From the NCBI RefSeq assembly GCF_000708715.2, contig NZ_JENB01000011.1, positions 1-64,000 on the forward strand: a stretch of DNA of 64,000 bases, given 5' to 3'. This stretch comes from Pseudomonas putida W15Oct28 (lineage in GTDB: Bacteria; Pseudomonadota; Gammaproteobacteria; Pseudomonadales; Pseudomonadaceae). Below are positions 53,505-63,827 of the stretch, piece after piece; position 1 is the first letter of the stretch, and each line of letters starts with the position of its first letter. A program made the position numbers and the translations under genes. The notes below the pieces were generated by a model, which was not told the DNA's origin, made no database searches, and saw nothing but the letters and a program-made list of their open reading frames with translations.

Positions 53505-54275
53505 TCAGAACGCCGGAACCACAGCGCCTTTGTACTTCTCGAGGATGAACTGCTTCACCTCAGGCGAGTGCAGTGCAGCCGCCAGTTTCTTCATGTCTTC
53601 CGAATCCTTGTTGTCCGGGCGGGCAACCAGGATGTTCACGTAGGGCGAGTCGCTGCCTTCGATGGCCAGGGCGTCTTTCGACGGGTTCAGCTTGGCTTCC
53701 AGCGCGTAGTTGGTGTTGATCAGGGCGGCATCGACCTGGGTCAGCACACGCGGGATGGTGGCGGCTTCCAGCTCGCGGAACTTCAAGCCCTTGTCGTTAC
53801 CGGTGATGTCTTTGACGGTCGACAGGATGTTCTTGTTGTCCTTCAGCTTGATCACGCCTGCCTTGTCCAGCAGCAGCAGGGCGCGGCCGCCGTTGGTGGC
53901 ATCGTTGGGGATGACCACGGTGGCGCCGGAGGACAGCTCTTTCAGGTCCTTGATCTTGGTGGAATACACGCCCAGCGGCTCGATGTGCACGCCAGCCACG
54001 CTTACCAGGTCGGTCTTCTTGGCCTTGTTGAACTCATCCAGGTACGGCTGGTGCTGGAAGAAGTTGGCGTCCAGGCGCTTTTCGGCCACCTGTACGTTCG
54101 GCTGGATGTAGTCGGTGAATTCCTTGACCTTCAGCTCCACGCCTTCTTTCGCCAGTTGTGGTTTGACGAAGTTGAGGATCTCGGCGTGCGGCACCGGGGT
54201 GGCGGCAACGGTCAGGGTATCGGCGTGGGCCGAGAAGGCCGCAACAGCGGCAGCGACAGCAAGCAGCTTCTTCAT
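53505..54275 (-). CDS. metQ: D-methionine/methionine ABC transporter binding protein
   Basis: 256 residues, NlpA/MetQ family. The signal peptide is MKKLLAVAAAVAAFSAHA. It lacks a lipobox cysteine, so the protein is periplasmic rather than lipid-anchored as in E. coli. TLTVAATPVPHAEILNFVKP and YIQPNVQVAEKRLDANFFQH are conserved. It is third in metN-metI-metQ, after a 64-base gap with two strong hairpins. Confidence 0.92.
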   Translation of the reverse strand: MKKLLAVAAAVAAFSAHADTLTVAATPVPHAEILNFVKPQLAKEGVELKVKEFTDYIQPNVQVAEKRLDANFFQHQPYLDEFNKAKKTDLVSVAGVHIEPLGVYSTKIKDLKELSSGATVVIPNDATNGGRALLLLDKAGVIKLKDNKNILSTVKDITGNDKGLKFRELEAATIPRVLTQVDAALINTNYALEAKLNPSKDALAIEGSDSPYVNILVARPDNKDSEDMKKLAAALHSPEVKQFILEKYKGAVVPAF

Positions 54276-54291
54276 TGATCACTCCTTGTGA

Positions 54292-54331
54292 GGGCCGCGA
54301 CGGCCCCCGAACGGGTCGGCCAGGCCGACCC
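54292..54331 (-). other. Paired hairpins in the metI-metQ gap
   Basis: GGGTCGGCC/GGCCGACCC (54313-54331) and GGGCC/GGCCC (54292-54306) lie between metI and metQ. Neither has a T-run, so they look like mRNA-processing or stability elements. They could raise binding-protein levels over the permease. Confidence 0.55.
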
Positions 54332-54339
54332 CATTGGGG

Positions 54340-55011
54340 TTACTTACGGGAAAAATGCACGACCAGTTTGTCGCCCACGCTCTGCAGTACTTGAACCAGT
54401 ACCAGCAGCAGTACCACGGTCACTACCATCACATCGGTCTGGAAACGCTGGTAACCGAAGCGGATCGCCAGGTCGCCCAGGCCACCGGCACCCACCACAC
54501 CGGCCATGGCGGTATACGAAACCAGGGTGATGGCGGTGACGGTAATGGCCGCGAAGATACCCGGACGGGCCTCTGGCAGCAGCGCACTGGTAATGATCTG
54601 GCGGGTGGTGGCGCCCATCGACTGGGTAGCCTCGATGATGCCGCGGTCCACTTCACGCAGGGCGGTTTCCACCAGGCGGGCGAAGAACGGCGTGGCACCC
54701 ACCACCAGCGGCGGGATGGCGCCGGCAACGCCCAGCGAGGTGCCGGTGATCAGCACGGTGAACGGGATCATCACGATCAGCAGGATGATGAACGGCAGCG
54801 AGCGCAGGATGTTGACCACCAGCGACAGCAGCGCATACACGCCCTTCTGCTCGAACATCTGCTTTGGCCCGCAGAGGAACAGCAGCACACCCAGTGGCAG
54901 GCCCAGCAGCACGGTGAAGAACAGCGAGCCGAACAGCATGATCATGGTGTCGATGGTGGCCAGCCAGATTTCGGCCCAGTCGACGTTGGCAAAGAAACTA
55001 AGGGCGTCCAT
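54340..55011 (-). CDS. metI: Methionine ABC transporter permease
   Basis: A 223-residue permease with five membrane helices. The EAA loop, with ESTQSMGATTRQIITSALLPEA-like sequence (IEATQSMGATTRQIITSALL), contacts the ATPase. ATG 55011 shares one base with the metN stop (TGATG), with GGAGG 10 bases upstream, so translation is coupled. Confidence 0.95.
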   Translation of the reverse strand: MDALSFFANVDWAEIWLATIDTMIMLFGSLFFTVLLGLPLGVLLFLCGPKQMFEQKGVYALLSLVVNILRSLPFIILLIVMIPFTVLITGTSLGVAGAIPPLVVGATPFFARLVETALREVDRGIIEATQSMGATTRQIITSALLPEARPGIFAAITVTAITLVSYTAMAGVVGAGGLGDLAIRFGYQRFQTDVMVVTVVLLLVLVQVLQSVGDKLVVHFSRK

Positions 55012-56018
55012 CAACGCAGTACCTCCATATGTACATCAGCTGCCTTGAAGCGGGCGAACGCCGCTTCCATGTCTCCGCCGATCAGGGCGAGGGTGAGCTG
55101 GCCATAGGGGACATCCTTGATACGATCGATACGCCCGGCCAGGATGCTGTAGTCCACACCGGTTTCGCGGGCCACGGTGCCCAGCAGCGGCGCGTAGGTG
55201 GCGTCGCCCTGGAAGGTCAGGCGCACGATGCGGCCCGGTACGTGGGCAAAGTCGTCGCGTTGCTCGCCTTCATCGACCTGCTCGTCTTCCTGGACAAAGC
55301 GCTTGGTGGTGGGGTGCTGCGGGTGCAGGAACACATCGGCCACCGAGCCTTGCTCGACGATCTGGCCGGCGTCCATCACCGCCACGCAGTCGCAGACACG
55401 GCGGATCACGTCCATCTCGTGGGTGATCAGCACGATGGTCAGCTTCAGCTCACGGTTGATTTCGGCCAGCAGTTGCAGGACCGAGGCCGTGGTTTGCGGG
55501 TCGAGGGCACTGGTGGCCTCGTCGCACAGCAGGATCTTCGGGTTGGTGGACAGGGCACGGGCGATGCCCACGCGCTGTTTCTGGCCGCCGGACAGCTGCG
55601 CCGGGTACTTCTTGGCGTGGTCCGACAGGCCCACGCGGGCCAGCAGCTCGGTGACGCGCTTGTCGATTTCGCTGCGCGACAGCTCGCCGGCCAGGGTCAG
55701 TGGCAGGGCGACGTTGTCGGCCACGGTCTTGGAGGCCAGCAGGTTGAAGTGCTGGAAAATCATCCCGACCTGCTGGCGGAAGCCGCGCAGCTGGCTGGCG
55801 TTGAACGCGGTGACGTCTTCGCCGTCGACGATGATCTTGCCGCCGGAAGGTTCTTCCAGGCGGTTGATCAGGCGCAGCATGGTGCTTTTGCCGGCGCCGG
55901 AATGGCCGATCAGGCCGAACACCTGGCCATCTTCGATGGTCAGGCTGGTCGGATTCAGTGCGGGGATTTCCCTACCGGCAACGCGGTAGGTCTTATGTAC
56001 CTGTTGGAACTCGATCAC
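55011..56018 (-). CDS. metN: Methionine ABC transporter ATPase
   Basis: 335 residues. Walker A is GHSGAGKST, the ABC signature [15 protein letters not shown], and Walker [13 protein letters not shown]. The C-terminal ~85 residues (from about 250) form the NIL domain that binds methionine and inhibits transport. First gene of metNIQ. In other bacteria the operon responds to methionine or sulfur status; no S-box or MetJ site was recognised upstream, so regulation is open. Confidence 0.97.
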   Translation of the reverse strand: MIEFQQVHKTYRVAGREIPALNPTSLTIEDGQVFGLIGHSGAGKSTMLRLINRLEEPSGGKIIVDGEDVTAFNASQLRGFRQQVGMIFQHFNLLASKTVADNVALPLTLAGELSRSEIDKRVTELLARVGLSDHAKKYPAQLSGGQKQRVGIARALSTNPKILLCDEATSALDPQTTASVLQLLAEINRELKLTIVLITHEMDVIRRVCDCVAVMDAGQIVEQGSVADVFLHPQHPTTKRFVQEDEQVDEGEQRDDFAHVPGRIVRLTFQGDATYAPLLGTVARETGVDYSILAGRIDRIKDVPYGQLTLALIGGDMEAAFARFKAADVHMEVLR

Positions 56019-56246
56019 GTAGCGAACCTTGTGGGGCGCATTGAAATTTGGGTCAGCGGTTAGCTGGGGTCGCGCATTTTAGCCTTTTCCCATAGCTGTT
56101 CTTAGCATTTATTTCGTAATGCACCAATCCTTCGGGCATATCGCGACAACCGGTAATCCTGATTGAACGCTCGTCCAAGCCTTCTAGTCACTACTTGAAC
56201 AAGCCCGAAAACGGGCACGCCTGAAGACTGACGAGGAGAGCCGATC

Positions 56247-58382
56247 ATGCCCAGCAAGAAAACGGACGCGCCCAAGCAGAGTGAGGCCGCCGGCACCCAG
56301 ACCCCTGACCGGGCCAACACCAATGCCAAGTTGCAGAGCCTGGAGGCCGATCGCAGCGATGCGACCGGCCATGCCCTGCGCACCAATCAGGGTGTACGCA
56401 TCGCTGATAACCAGAACACGCTCAAGGCGGGAGATCGGGGGCCCTCGCTGCTTGAAGACTTCATCATGCGCGAAAAGATTACCCATTTTGACCATGAGCG
56501 TATCCCTGAGCGCATCGTGCACGCCCGCGGTACTGGCGCTCACGGGTTCTTCCAGAGCTATGGCAACCACGCCGAGCTGACCAAGGCCGGATTCTTGCAG
56601 GACCCGGAAAAGATCACGCCCGTCTTTGTCCGCTTTTCCACGGTCCAAGGCCCTCGAGGCTCAGGTGATACAGTGCGGGACGTGCGTGGTTTTGCGGTCA
56701 AGTTCTATACAGATGAAGGCAATTTCGACTTGGTTGGAAACAATATGCCGGTATTCTTCATTCAGGATGCCATCAAGTTTCCCGATTTTGTCCATGCGGT
56801 GAAGCCAGAGCCTCACAACGAGATACCCACCGGCGGCTCGGCACATGACACTTTCTGGGATTTTGTCTCGCTGGTGCCGGAATCCGCCCACATGGTCATG
56901 TGGGCCATGTCTGACCGCGCCATCCCGCGCAGTCTGCGCATGATGGAAGGCTTTGGCGTGCACACGTTCCGCCTGATCAACGCCGAGGGCGTGGCCAGCT
57001 TCGTCAAGTTTCACTGGAAACCGAAGCAGGGCGTACACTCCCTGCTGTGGGACGAAGCGCAGAAACTGGCGGGCAAGGACACCGATTTTCAGCGCCGTGA
57101 CCTCTGCGAAGCCATTGAAACCGGCGATTACCCGGAATGGGAACTGGGCGTGCAGATCGTGCCTGAGGCAGACGAACACACATTCGACTTTGACCTCTTG
57201 GACCCGACCAAGCTCATTCCCGAGGAACTGGTACCGGTAACCCCGCTTGGCAAGATGGTCCTCAACCGCAACCCGGACAATTTCTTCGCCGAGGTCGAGC
57301 AGGTTGCCTTCTGCCCAGGTCATATCGTGCCGGGTATCGATTTCACCAATGACCCTCTGCTGCAGGGCCGGCTGTTCTCCTACACCGATACGCAGCTCAG
57401 CCGCCTGGGCGGGCCCAACTTCCATCAGATCCCGATCAACCGCCCTGTTGCGCCCAACCACAATAACCAGCGCGATGCCTTGCACCAGCACGTCGTACAT
57501 AAGGGCCGGGCCTCGTACGAGCCGAATTCCATCGATGGCGGCTGGCCTAAGGAAACACCGCCCGCCGCACAGGACGGCGGCTTCGAGAGCTATCAGGAAC
57601 GGGTCGATGCCTACAAGATCCGCCAGCGCAGCGAGTCGTTCGGGGACCACTTCTCGCAAGCACGGTTGTTCTTCCAAAGCATGAGCCCGACTGAACAACA
57701 GCACATCATCAAGGCCTACAGTTTCGAGTTGGGCAAAGTAGAACGCGAGGCCATTCGTGCCCGCGAAGTAAACGAGATTCTGGCCAACATCGACCTCAAG
57801 CTGGCGGCCGCAGTCGCGGCCAACCTGGGGCTGCCAGCACCCAAGGCGGGCACCGTTCAGGTGAAGGGCAGCAAGCTTGCCGAGTCGCCAGCACTGAGCC
57901 AGATGAACCATCCAGGGGTCGTGGGCATCAAGGGGCGCAAGATTGCCGTGCTGCTGGCCAATGGGGTGGATGCAGCGAGCGTCGACAGGCTGGTCAAGGC
58001 ACTGGAGGCCCATAGCGCGAGGCCAATGCTGCTAGGGCCGACTTCGGCGCCTGTGAAGGCGGCGGATGGCAAGCAGCTACCGGTGGATGCGTCGATGGAA
58101 GGGATGCCGTCGATCATGTTCGACGGGATTGTCGTGCCTGCTGGCAAGGCTTCGACGGATGCCTTGGCGGCCAGCGGGCTGGCCAAGCACTTCGTGCTGG
58201 AAGGCTACAAGCACCTGAAAGCGCTGGTGTTGACCAAAGAGCTGGCGACCGGCCTGGGGCTGAAGGAGGACAAGGGGCTGTTGCTGGGGGATGACCAGAA
58301 GACCGTGGATGCCTTTGTCAAAGCGGTTGAAGGGCACCGGGTGTGGGAGCGGGAAGCGGCTGCGGAGGCTGTGCCGGCCTAG
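56247..58382 (+). CDS. katE: Large-subunit monofunctional catalase HPII
   Basis: 711 residues, the size of clade-2 catalases. An N-terminal extension is followed by the catalase core: [14 protein letters not shown] with catalytic His92, [20 protein letters not shown] with the active-site Asn, and [16 protein letters not shown] with the heme-ligating Tyr379. The C-terminal flavodoxin-like domain runs from about 560 ([20 protein letters not shown]). It disproportionates H2O2. GAGGAGA precedes the ATG. CACTACTTGAA near 56189 resembles a sigma-S -10 element, and GCCCG/CGGGC flanks the leader at 56203-56216, in line with RpoS control known in pseudomonads. Confidence 0.96.
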   Translation: MPSKKTDAPKQSEAAGTQTPDRANTNAKLQSLEADRSDATGHALRTNQGVRIADNQNTLKAGDRGPSLLEDFIMREKITHFDHERIPERIVHARGTGAHGFFQSYGNHAELTKAGFLQDPEKITPVFVRFSTVQGPRGSGDTVRDVRGFAVKFYTDEGNFDLVGNNMPVFFIQDAIKFPDFVHAVKPEPHNEIPTGGSAHDTFWDFVSLVPESAHMVMWAMSDRAIPRSLRMMEGFGVHTFRLINAEGVASFVKFHWKPKQGVHSLLWDEAQKLAGKDTDFQRRDLCEAIETGDYPEWELGVQIVPEADEHTFDFDLLDPTKLIPEELVPVTPLGKMVLNRNPDNFFAEVEQVAFCPGHIVPGIDFTNDPLLQGRLFSYTDTQLSRLGGPNFHQIPINRPVAPNHNNQRDALHQHVVHKGRASYEPNSIDGGWPKETPPAAQDGGFESYQERVDAYKIRQRSESFGDHFSQARLFFQSMSPTEQQHIIKAYSFELGKVEREAIRAREVNEILANIDLKLAAAVAANLGLPAPKAGTVQVKGSKLAESPALSQMNHPGVVGIKGRKIAVLLANGVDAASVDRLVKALEAHSARPMLLGPTSAPVKAADGKQLPVDASMEGMPSIMFDGIVVPAGKASTDALAASGLAKHFVLEGYKHLKALVLTKELATGLGLKEDKGLLLGDDQKTVDAFVKAVEGHRVWEREAAAEAVPA

Positions 58383-58486
58383 GGGGCTGCTTTGCAGCCC
58401 ATCGCGACACAAGGCCGCTCCTACAGGAGATTGCATTCCCTTGTAGGAGCGGCCTTGTGTCGCGAAAGGGGCGCGCAGCGCCCCCA
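58383..58486. repeat. Inverted REP pair (katE/lipoprotein junction)
   Basis: GGGGGCTGCTTTGCAGCCC and CGCGACACAAGGCCGCTCCTACAGG, then TGTAGGAGCGGCCTTGTGTCGCG and GGGGCGCGCAGCGCCCC. It lies between convergent genes. Confidence 0.9.
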
Positions 58487-58492
58487 GTGTTT

Positions 58493-59200
58493 TCAGCGCT
58501 GATGCGGTACCAGAACCACCTGCGCCGGCAGCGAGCGCTGAATCTCATGCTTCTGCTTCAACTCGAACCCACTGTCGATCTTGCGCACGCGCTTCTCCAG
58601 CAAGGTCTTCAGCCACGGCGCATCGTCGGTACGCGGCACCTGGAACACCACTTCGCAGTCATAACTCACCACATCGGCGGCAATGTCATCGAGCTGGCGG
58701 CGCATGGCGCGGCTGTCAGTGGTCTTCAAGGCCACCACCGTGCTTGGCGCTGTCGGGTCGATGATGCGTGCCTTGGGCTTGGCTTCAGCGGCCTTCAGGG
58801 CAGCCTCTGCCTTCTCCAGCTCGGCCTTGCGTGCCTGGGACAGGGGATCGCCACCGGTCACTGCCGGGGCTTGCGGCATCAGTGCGCGGGCACGGGCCAG
58901 GGCGGTAGCGGCCGCGTTCACATCGCCCTTTTGCAAGACGATCTGGCTGCGTTGCAGATAGGCTTCGGCCAACTGACGCTGGTATTGCTCCAGGCGTACG
59001 TCGTCAGGCGACTGCGCTTGCAGGGCTGCCAGCTGGTCTTCGGCAGTGGCCAGCTCGTTGCTGGCGATGTTTTGTTGCAACTGCTGCCAGGCATCGGCTT
59101 GGGCAGGTGCGGGGGCCTGTTCGACCGGCGCGCTGGAACAGGCAGCCAGGAGCAGGGAAAACGCGGCAACAAGCAGATAACGGGAGGCGAACGGCTTCAT
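58493..59200 (-). CDS. Lipoprotein with coiled-coil/TPR-like region, PA5502-type
   Basis: 235 residues. The lipobox LLAAC gives mature Cys about 21, then CSSAPVEQAPAPAQADAW. A helical repeat region (NELATAEDQLAALQAQSPDD) and a second alanine-rich helix (SQARKAELEKAEAALKAAEA) follow, then a compact C-terminal domain. The homologous locus sits between znuB and metN in P. aeruginosa. Role unknown. It is downstream of znuB, so it may follow the zinc operon, but 127 bases separate them. Confidence 0.78.
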   Translation of the reverse strand: MKPFASRYLLVAAFSLLLAACSSAPVEQAPAPAQADAWQQLQQNIASNELATAEDQLAALQAQSPDDVRLEQYQRQLAEAYLQRSQIVLQKGDVNAAATALARARALMPQAPAVTGGDPLSQARKAELEKAEAALKAAEAKPKARIIDPTAPSTVVALKTTDSRAMRRQLDDIAADVVSYDCEVVFQVPRTDDAPWLKTLLEKRVRKIDSGFELKQKHEIQRSLPAQVVLVPHQR

Positions 59201-59327
59201 TCCTGCGACTCTCTATTTGCGCAAAAAGCGAGCAAGTCTACACCCAGGTGCGCACGCTCGAAAACAGGTCTTACAGACCCTTTACCCGGCAAAAGGTTGC
59301 AAGGCGTGCCTTCACACGCCCTGCCTT

Positions 59328-60110
59328 TCAGCGTTTTGGCAGGGCCAGGCTCAGCAAGAATAGCACCGCCGCGCAGACCACGATCGACGGGCCGGCGGGG
59401 GTATCCTTGAACCAGGACATGGCCAGGCCTGCGCAGACCGCGGTAACGCCCAGCAGGCTGGCGCCCACGGCCATCTGCTCGGGGGAGCGGGCGTGACGCT
59501 GCGCCGCAGCCGCCGGGATGATCAGCAGGGAGGTGATCAGCAGCACACCGACGATCTTCATGGCCACGGCAATCACCACAGCAATCAGCAGCATCAGTGC
59601 CAGGCGCAGGCCGGCAACGGGCAGGCCTTCGACCGTGGCCAGTTCTTCGTGCACGGTGACTGCCAGCAGCGGCCGCCACAGCGCGGCAAGCAGCGCCAGC
59701 ACCAGCGCACTGCCGCCGAGGATCCAGGCCAGGTCCGTGGTGCTGATGGCCAGCAGGTCACCGAACAGGTAGGCCATCAGGTCGATGCGCACATCGTGCA
59801 TGAAACTCAGTACCACCAGGCCGAGCGACAGGGTGCTGGGGGCAAGAATGCCGAGCAGGGTATCGGAGGCCAGTGGTTGGCGTTGCTGCAAGGTCACCAG
59901 CAGGATCGCCAGCAGCAGGCAGCCCACGGTTACCGCCAGCGCCGGGCTGACGTCCAGGGCAAAGCCCATGGCCACACCGAGCAAAGCGGCATGGGACAGG
60001 GTGTCGCCAAAATAGGCCATGCGCCGCCATACCACGAAGGAACCCAGCGGGCCGGCAACCAGCGCCAGGGACAAGCCGGCAAGCAAGGCGTAGAGAAGAA
60101 AATCAGCCAT
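59328..60110 (-). CDS. znuB: Zinc ABC transporter permease
   Basis: A 260-residue permease with about eight membrane helices. [20 protein letters not shown] and [20 protein letters not shown] fit the ABC-3 (ZnuB/TroC) family with the conserved gating-loop residues. ATG 60110 lies within the end of znuC (8 shared bases), so translation is coupled. It imports Zn2+ delivered by ZnuA. Confidence 0.95.
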   Translation of the reverse strand: MADFLLYALLAGLSLALVAGPLGSFVVWRRMAYFGDTLSHAALLGVAMGFALDVSPALAVTVGCLLLAILLVTLQQRQPLASDTLLGILAPSTLSLGLVVLSFMHDVRIDLMAYLFGDLLAISTTDLAWILGGSALVLALLAALWRPLLAVTVHEELATVEGLPVAGLRLALMLLIAVVIAVAMKIVGVLLITSLLIIPAAAAQRHARSPEQMAVGASLLGVTAVCAGLAMSWFKDTPAGPSIVVCAAVLFLLSLALPKR

Positions 60111-60876
60111 GCTTGCAGTGCTCTCCGTGAACATGGGTGCCAGGGGCGACCACCGAACCGTGCAGGTCGTGGCTGTGGTCGTGGTGGTGGTGGTAGATGG
60201 CCAGGCTCGGCGCGGTCTGGCCAAACAGTTCGACGAACGCCGGGTCGCCGCTGACTTGCTCGGGGTGGCCCGAGCAGCACACGTGACGGTTCAGGCACAC
60301 CACCTGGTCGGTGGCGCTCATCACCAGGTGCAGGTCGTGGGACACCATCAGCACGCCGCAGCCATGGCGGTCGCGCAGGCGGGTGATGAGGTTGTACAGC
60401 TCGGTCTGGCCGACCACGTCCACGCCCTGCACCGGCTCGTCGAGCACCAGCAACTGGGGTTCGCGCAGCAGGGCGCGGGCCAGCAGCACGCGTTGCATCT
60501 CGCCGCCGGAAATGGTCTGGATCGGGCTGTCGATGACCTGTTCGGCGCCCACTTCCTGCAACGCCGACAAGGCTGCGGCGCGGTCTACGCCGGGCACCAG
60601 GCGCAGGAAGCGCAGCACCGACAGCGGCAGCGTGGCATCGACCTGAATCTTTTGCGGCATGTAGCCAATGCGCAGCTTCGGCTTGCGCCATACCTTGCCG
60701 CGGTGTGGCTTGAGCAGCCCGAGCACGGCGCGCACCAGGGTGGTCTTGCCCGCCCCGTTGGGGCCGATCAGGGTGACGATCTGGCCGGGTGCGACCGACA
60801 GGTCGATGCTGTCGAGCACCGCCTCGCCGCCAAAGGTGACGCCGACCTGCTCCAGGCGGATCAGGGCATCGCTCAT
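60103..60876 (-). CDS. znuC: Zinc ABC transporter ATPase with His-rich tail
   Basis: 257 residues. Walker A is GPNGAGKTT, the signature [15 protein letters not shown], and Walker [13 protein letters not shown]. The last 31 residues carry 11 histidines with HHHH, HDH and HVHGEH runs. The tail may bind zinc and sense cytoplasmic Zn2+. ATG 60876 overlaps the zur stop as ATGA; GGAG precedes it. znuC and znuB form one unit after zur. Confidence 0.95.
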   Translation of the reverse strand: MSDALIRLEQVGVTFGGEAVLDSIDLSVAPGQIVTLIGPNGAGKTTLVRAVLGLLKPHRGKVWRKPKLRIGYMPQKIQVDATLPLSVLRFLRLVPGVDRAAALSALQEVGAEQVIDSPIQTISGGEMQRVLLARALLREPQLLVLDEPVQGVDVVGQTELYNLITRLRDRHGCGVLMVSHDLHLVMSATDQVVCLNRHVCCSGHPEQVSGDPAFVELFGQTAPSLAIYHHHHDHSHDLHGSVVAPGTHVHGEHCKHG

Positions 60877-61358
60877 GCCGCGCTCCGGCAGCTGCCGCAC
60901 AGGCCGACAACTTCCACGGTCTGGGTCTCGACCGTGAAGCCCACGTCTTTGGCGCTGTTGATGATGGCGTCGCTGATGCTGCTCTGCTCAAGCTCGATGG
61001 CCACATGGCAGGCCCGGCAAATCAGGAACTGGCCCTGGTGCACGTGCTCGGGGTGGCTGCAGCCCATGAAGGCGTTGAGCGAGGCGATGCGGTGCACCAG
61101 GCCGTTTTCCAGCAGGAAGTCCAGCGCGCGGTACACCGTGGGCGGCGCGGCGCGGCGGCCGTCCTGCTCGCTGAGCACGGCGAGGATGTCGTAGGCGCCC
61201 AGCGGCTTGTGGCTTTGCCACACCAGCTCCAGCACACGGCGGCGCAGCGCGGTCAGGCGCAGGCCCTGGCGGGTGCACAAGGCGTCGGCTTCAGCCAGTG
61301 CGCTGTGTACGCAATGGGAATGATCGTGAGGACGGTTGGCCAGCGGCGTGATGGACAT
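60873..61358 (-). CDS. zur: Zinc uptake regulator
   Basis: A 161-residue Fur-family repressor. The N-terminal winged helix has [19 protein letters not shown] and [19 protein letters not shown]. The dimerisation domain has [16 protein letters not shown] and a terminal CGSC, giving the CxxC structural zinc site. The His-rich N-terminus HDHSHCVH is unusual. It represses znuA and zur-znuCB when zinc is sufficient. It is divergent from znuA with a Zur-box-like site between. Confidence 0.93.
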   Translation of the reverse strand: MSITPLANRPHDHSHCVHSALAEADALCTRQGLRLTALRRRVLELVWQSHKPLGAYDILAVLSEQDGRRAAPPTVYRALDFLLENGLVHRIASLNAFMGCSHPEHVHQGQFLICRACHVAIELEQSSISDAIINSAKDVGFTVETQTVEVVGLCGSCRSAA

Positions 61359-61382
61359 GGGCAGCGACGGTTCTGGATGGAG

Positions 61383-61397
61383 ACGTTATTATGTTAC
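61383..61397. promoter_or_regulatory. Zur-box-like palindrome in the zur/znuA intergenic region
   Basis: CGTTATTATGTTACC has the dyad and AT core of the Zur consensus TGTTATA-NN-ATAACA, with about 10 of 15 positions agreeing by eye. Its position between divergent zur and znuA is the expected one. Confidence 0.55.
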
Positions 61398-61424
61398 CTG
61401 TTTCTGACGACTCGAGTATCCACC

Positions 61425-62333
61425 GTGTCCCGATTCCTAGCTCTGTTTGTCGCTTTCATCGCATTTTCCGCCCAGGCCGATGTGCGTGTGCTCACCAGTA
61501 TCAAACCCCTTCAGCAGATTGCCGCCGCCGTGCAGGATGGCGTTGGCAGCCCTGACGTGTTGCTGCCGCCAGGCGCTTCGCCGCACCACTATGCATTGCG
61601 CCCGTCCGACGTGCGCCGGGTAGGTGATGCCGACCTGCTGTACTGGATCGGCCCGGACATGGAGAACTTCCTGCCGCGGGTGCTGGGCAGCCGCAGCAAG
61701 CCCACGGTGGCCGTGCAGTCGCTGACGGGCATGAAGCTGCGTCACTTTGGCGAGGACAGCCATTCCCATGAGGAAGAAGACCACGACGACCATGACCACG
61801 ATCACCGTCCAGGCAGCCTGGATGCGCACTTGTGGTTATCGTCGGTCAATGCGCGGGTAATCGCGGCAAAAATGGCGGCTGACCTGGCCCAGGTCGACCC
61901 GGCTAACGCGGCTCGCTACCAGAGCAACCTGAAGGCCTTCGATGAGCGGCTTGATGCACTGGATGGGCGTATCAAGGCGCGGGTGGACGGTATTGCCGAC
62001 AAGCCGTACTTCGTGTTCCACGAAGCGTTCGATTACTTCGAGGCTGAATATGGCTTGAAGCACACCGGCGTGTTCAGCGTGGCGTCCGAGGTGCAGCCTG
62101 GGGCGCAACATGTGGCAGCCATGCGCAAGCGCCTGCAGGAAGTGGGCAAGACCTGTGTGTTCAGCGAGCCGCCGCTGCGGCCGCGCCTGGCCGAGACCCT
62201 GACTGCCGGGTTGCCGGTACACCTGGCTGAGCTGGATGCGTTGGGCGGTACCGACCCGGTGGATGGCAAAGGCTATGAGCGCTTGCTGGAAAAGCTGGGC
62301 GGTGATCTGGCGGGTTGCCTGGAGCAGCTGTAA
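61425..62333 (+). CDS. znuA: Zinc ABC transporter periplasmic binding protein
   Basis: 302 residues from GTG 61425. The signal peptide ends FIAFSAQA near residue 18. A His/Asp/Glu-rich loop at about 107-127 (DSHSHEEEDHDDHDHDH) with seven histidines is characteristic of ZnuA. Zinc ligands lie in SPHHYALRP, DAHLWLSS and VFHEAFDYFE. The start codon lacks a strong ribosome site, so an upstream in-frame ATG at 61377 is possible. A Zur box precedes it. Confidence 0.93.
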   Translation: MSRFLALFVAFIAFSAQADVRVLTSIKPLQQIAAAVQDGVGSPDVLLPPGASPHHYALRPSDVRRVGDADLLYWIGPDMENFLPRVLGSRSKPTVAVQSLTGMKLRHFGEDSHSHEEEDHDDHDHDHRPGSLDAHLWLSSVNARVIAAKMAADLAQVDPANAARYQSNLKAFDERLDALDGRIKARVDGIADKPYFVFHEAFDYFEAEYGLKHTGVFSVASEVQPGAQHVAAMRKRLQEVGKTCVFSEPPLRPRLAETLTAGLPVHLAELDALGGTDPVDGKGYERLLEKLGGDLAGCLEQL

Positions 62334-62340
62334 GCCTGTA

Positions 62341-62433
62341 CCGGCCTCTTCGCGGGCATGCCCGCTCCCACAGGAACAACGATAACTTTCAGGCTTGTGT
62401 TATCCCTGTGGGAGCGGGCGTGCCCGCGAAGAA
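62341..62433. repeat. Inverted REP pair (znuA/thrB junction)
   Basis: CCTCTTCGCGGGCATGCCCGCTCCCACAGG and CCTGTGGGAGCGGGCGTGCCCGCGAAG about 35 bases apart, between convergent genes. Confidence 0.9.
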
Positions 62434-62444
62434 GCAGATGCGGT

Positions 62445-63395
62445 CTAGAGGGCGAACGGCAGGTGCAAAGCCACTTGCTGGCGCTGGGCCAGGCGCACTT
62501 CGAACTCGCTCGGGTCGTGGATCATCACATCCATCCCGGCAAACGATTCGGCCGCGATCAGGCGCGACAGCCAGAAGCGTACGCAACCTACCCGCAACAT
62601 TTCCGGCCACAACTCGGCTTCGGCTGCAGTGAACGGCCGCAGCGCCGCATAGGCCGCCAGCAGTGCCTGGGCACGCGGTACATCCACGGCGCCCTTCTCA
62701 TCCAGGCACCAGTCGTTCACGGTGATGGCGATGTCATACAGCATCGGCCCGGAGCAGGCGTTGTAGAAGTCGATCACACCGGTCAGGTGGGTGCCTTCGA
62801 ACATCACGTTGTCGCGGAACAGGTCGGCATGCAGGTTGGCCCGTGGCAACGCCAGAATCTGCGCCTTGTGCGCGGTGATTTCATCCAGCGCCGGCTGCAG
62901 CAGTGCGGCTTGCTCGGCAGTCAGGCGCGGCAACAGCTCGGCACCGGAGGCCAGCATCCAGTCCAGGCCACGGTCGGTGCGGCGCTCGATGATGTGCTCG
63001 CGGGTGGCCAGGTGAATGTGTGCCAGCAGCTCGCCGACCTGCGCGCAGTGCTGGTTGTTCGGCACCTTGATGTGCTTGCCCGACAGCCGTGGCTGCAGCA
63101 GCGCCGGCTTGCCGCACAACTCGCGCAGGCCATTGCCGTCGCGGTCACGAATGGCATAGGGCACCGGCATGTCGGCGTCGTGCAGAGTGTCGAGCAGTTC
63201 GATGAAGAACGGCATGTCCTCGCTGGGCCCGCGCTCGATCAGCGTCAGGACGAACTCCCCCTGTTCGAGGCTGACGAAGAAATTGCTGTTCTCGGTGCCG
63301 GCGGCAATGCCCTGGAAGTCGAGCAGACGGCCCAGCTCGTACGGCGCCAGAAAGGTTTCCAGCTCAGGCCGGGTCACGGGGGTGAAGACTGACAT
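62445..63395 (-). CDS. thrB: Homoserine kinase, ThrB (APH-like type)
   Basis: A 316-residue kinase that phosphorylates homoserine on the way to threonine. It belongs to the choline/aminoglycoside kinase-like ThrB of pseudomonads, not the GHMP type of E. coli. LPRANLHADLFRDNVMF has the catalytic HxDxxxxN, TGVIDFYNACSG the Mg-binding DF-type motif, and GTENSNFFVSLEQGEFVLTL the N-lobe. GTG 63440 or ATG upstream are unlikely; ATG 63395 fits family length. Confidence 0.95.
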   Translation of the reverse strand: MSVFTPVTRPELETFLAPYELGRLLDFQGIAAGTENSNFFVSLEQGEFVLTLIERGPSEDMPFFIELLDTLHDADMPVPYAIRDRDGNGLRELCGKPALLQPRLSGKHIKVPNNQHCAQVGELLAHIHLATREHIIERRTDRGLDWMLASGAELLPRLTAEQAALLQPALDEITAHKAQILALPRANLHADLFRDNVMFEGTHLTGVIDFYNACSGPMLYDIAITVNDWCLDEKGAVDVPRAQALLAAYAALRPFTAAEAELWPEMLRVGCVRFWLSRLIAAESFAGMDVMIHDPSEFEVRLAQRQQVALHLPFAL

Positions 63396-63464
63396 GATGA
63401 AAAATTGCCCATACGGGCACTTCCGCCGGGAAGTGCCGGGTTGATGTGAACGGTGCGCGTCAGA

Positions 63465-63752
63465 TTACCACTCGAAGATCTTCCAGGACGGAATCAGCAT
63501 GTCCGGCTGGTCGGATCGAATGAAATTGGCATCAGTGCCATCAGCGCGTACCAGAAAATAAGGCTTGCCGTTTTTCGGCGTGATCTTGATCGCATACAGG
63601 AACCCGTTCTGGCGGTACTCCTGGATGGTTTTGTCGCCTTCCGTGCGAATGGTCACCTCGGGATCGGCCGAGGGGGCGTCGTCCGCCGCCAGGGTGACGA
63701 CAGGCGTGGTTGCCAATAGGCCGAGCAGTAACAGGCGATTGAGTGTACGCAT
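63465..63752 (-). CDS. DUF2782 secreted protein
   Basis: 95 residues with signal peptide [20 protein letters not shown] (cleavage near LAA-DD). Mature part has [20 protein letters not shown] and [20 protein letters not shown], the DUF2782 family of unknown function that is often found next to polA and thrB in pseudomonads. It is divergent from polA with 75 bases between. Confidence 0.9.
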   Translation of the reverse strand: MRTLNRLLLLGLLATTPVVTLAADDAPSADPEVTIRTEGDKTIQEYRQNGFLYAIKITPKNGKPYFLVRADGTDANFIRSDQPDMLIPSWKIFEW

Positions 63753-63827
63753 GATAACCTAGTCCCTTTGTCGTCAATGATTCTGGCTATTCTAGCGCCG
63801 GACCCGTCGAAAAGGTTGATTCTGCTC

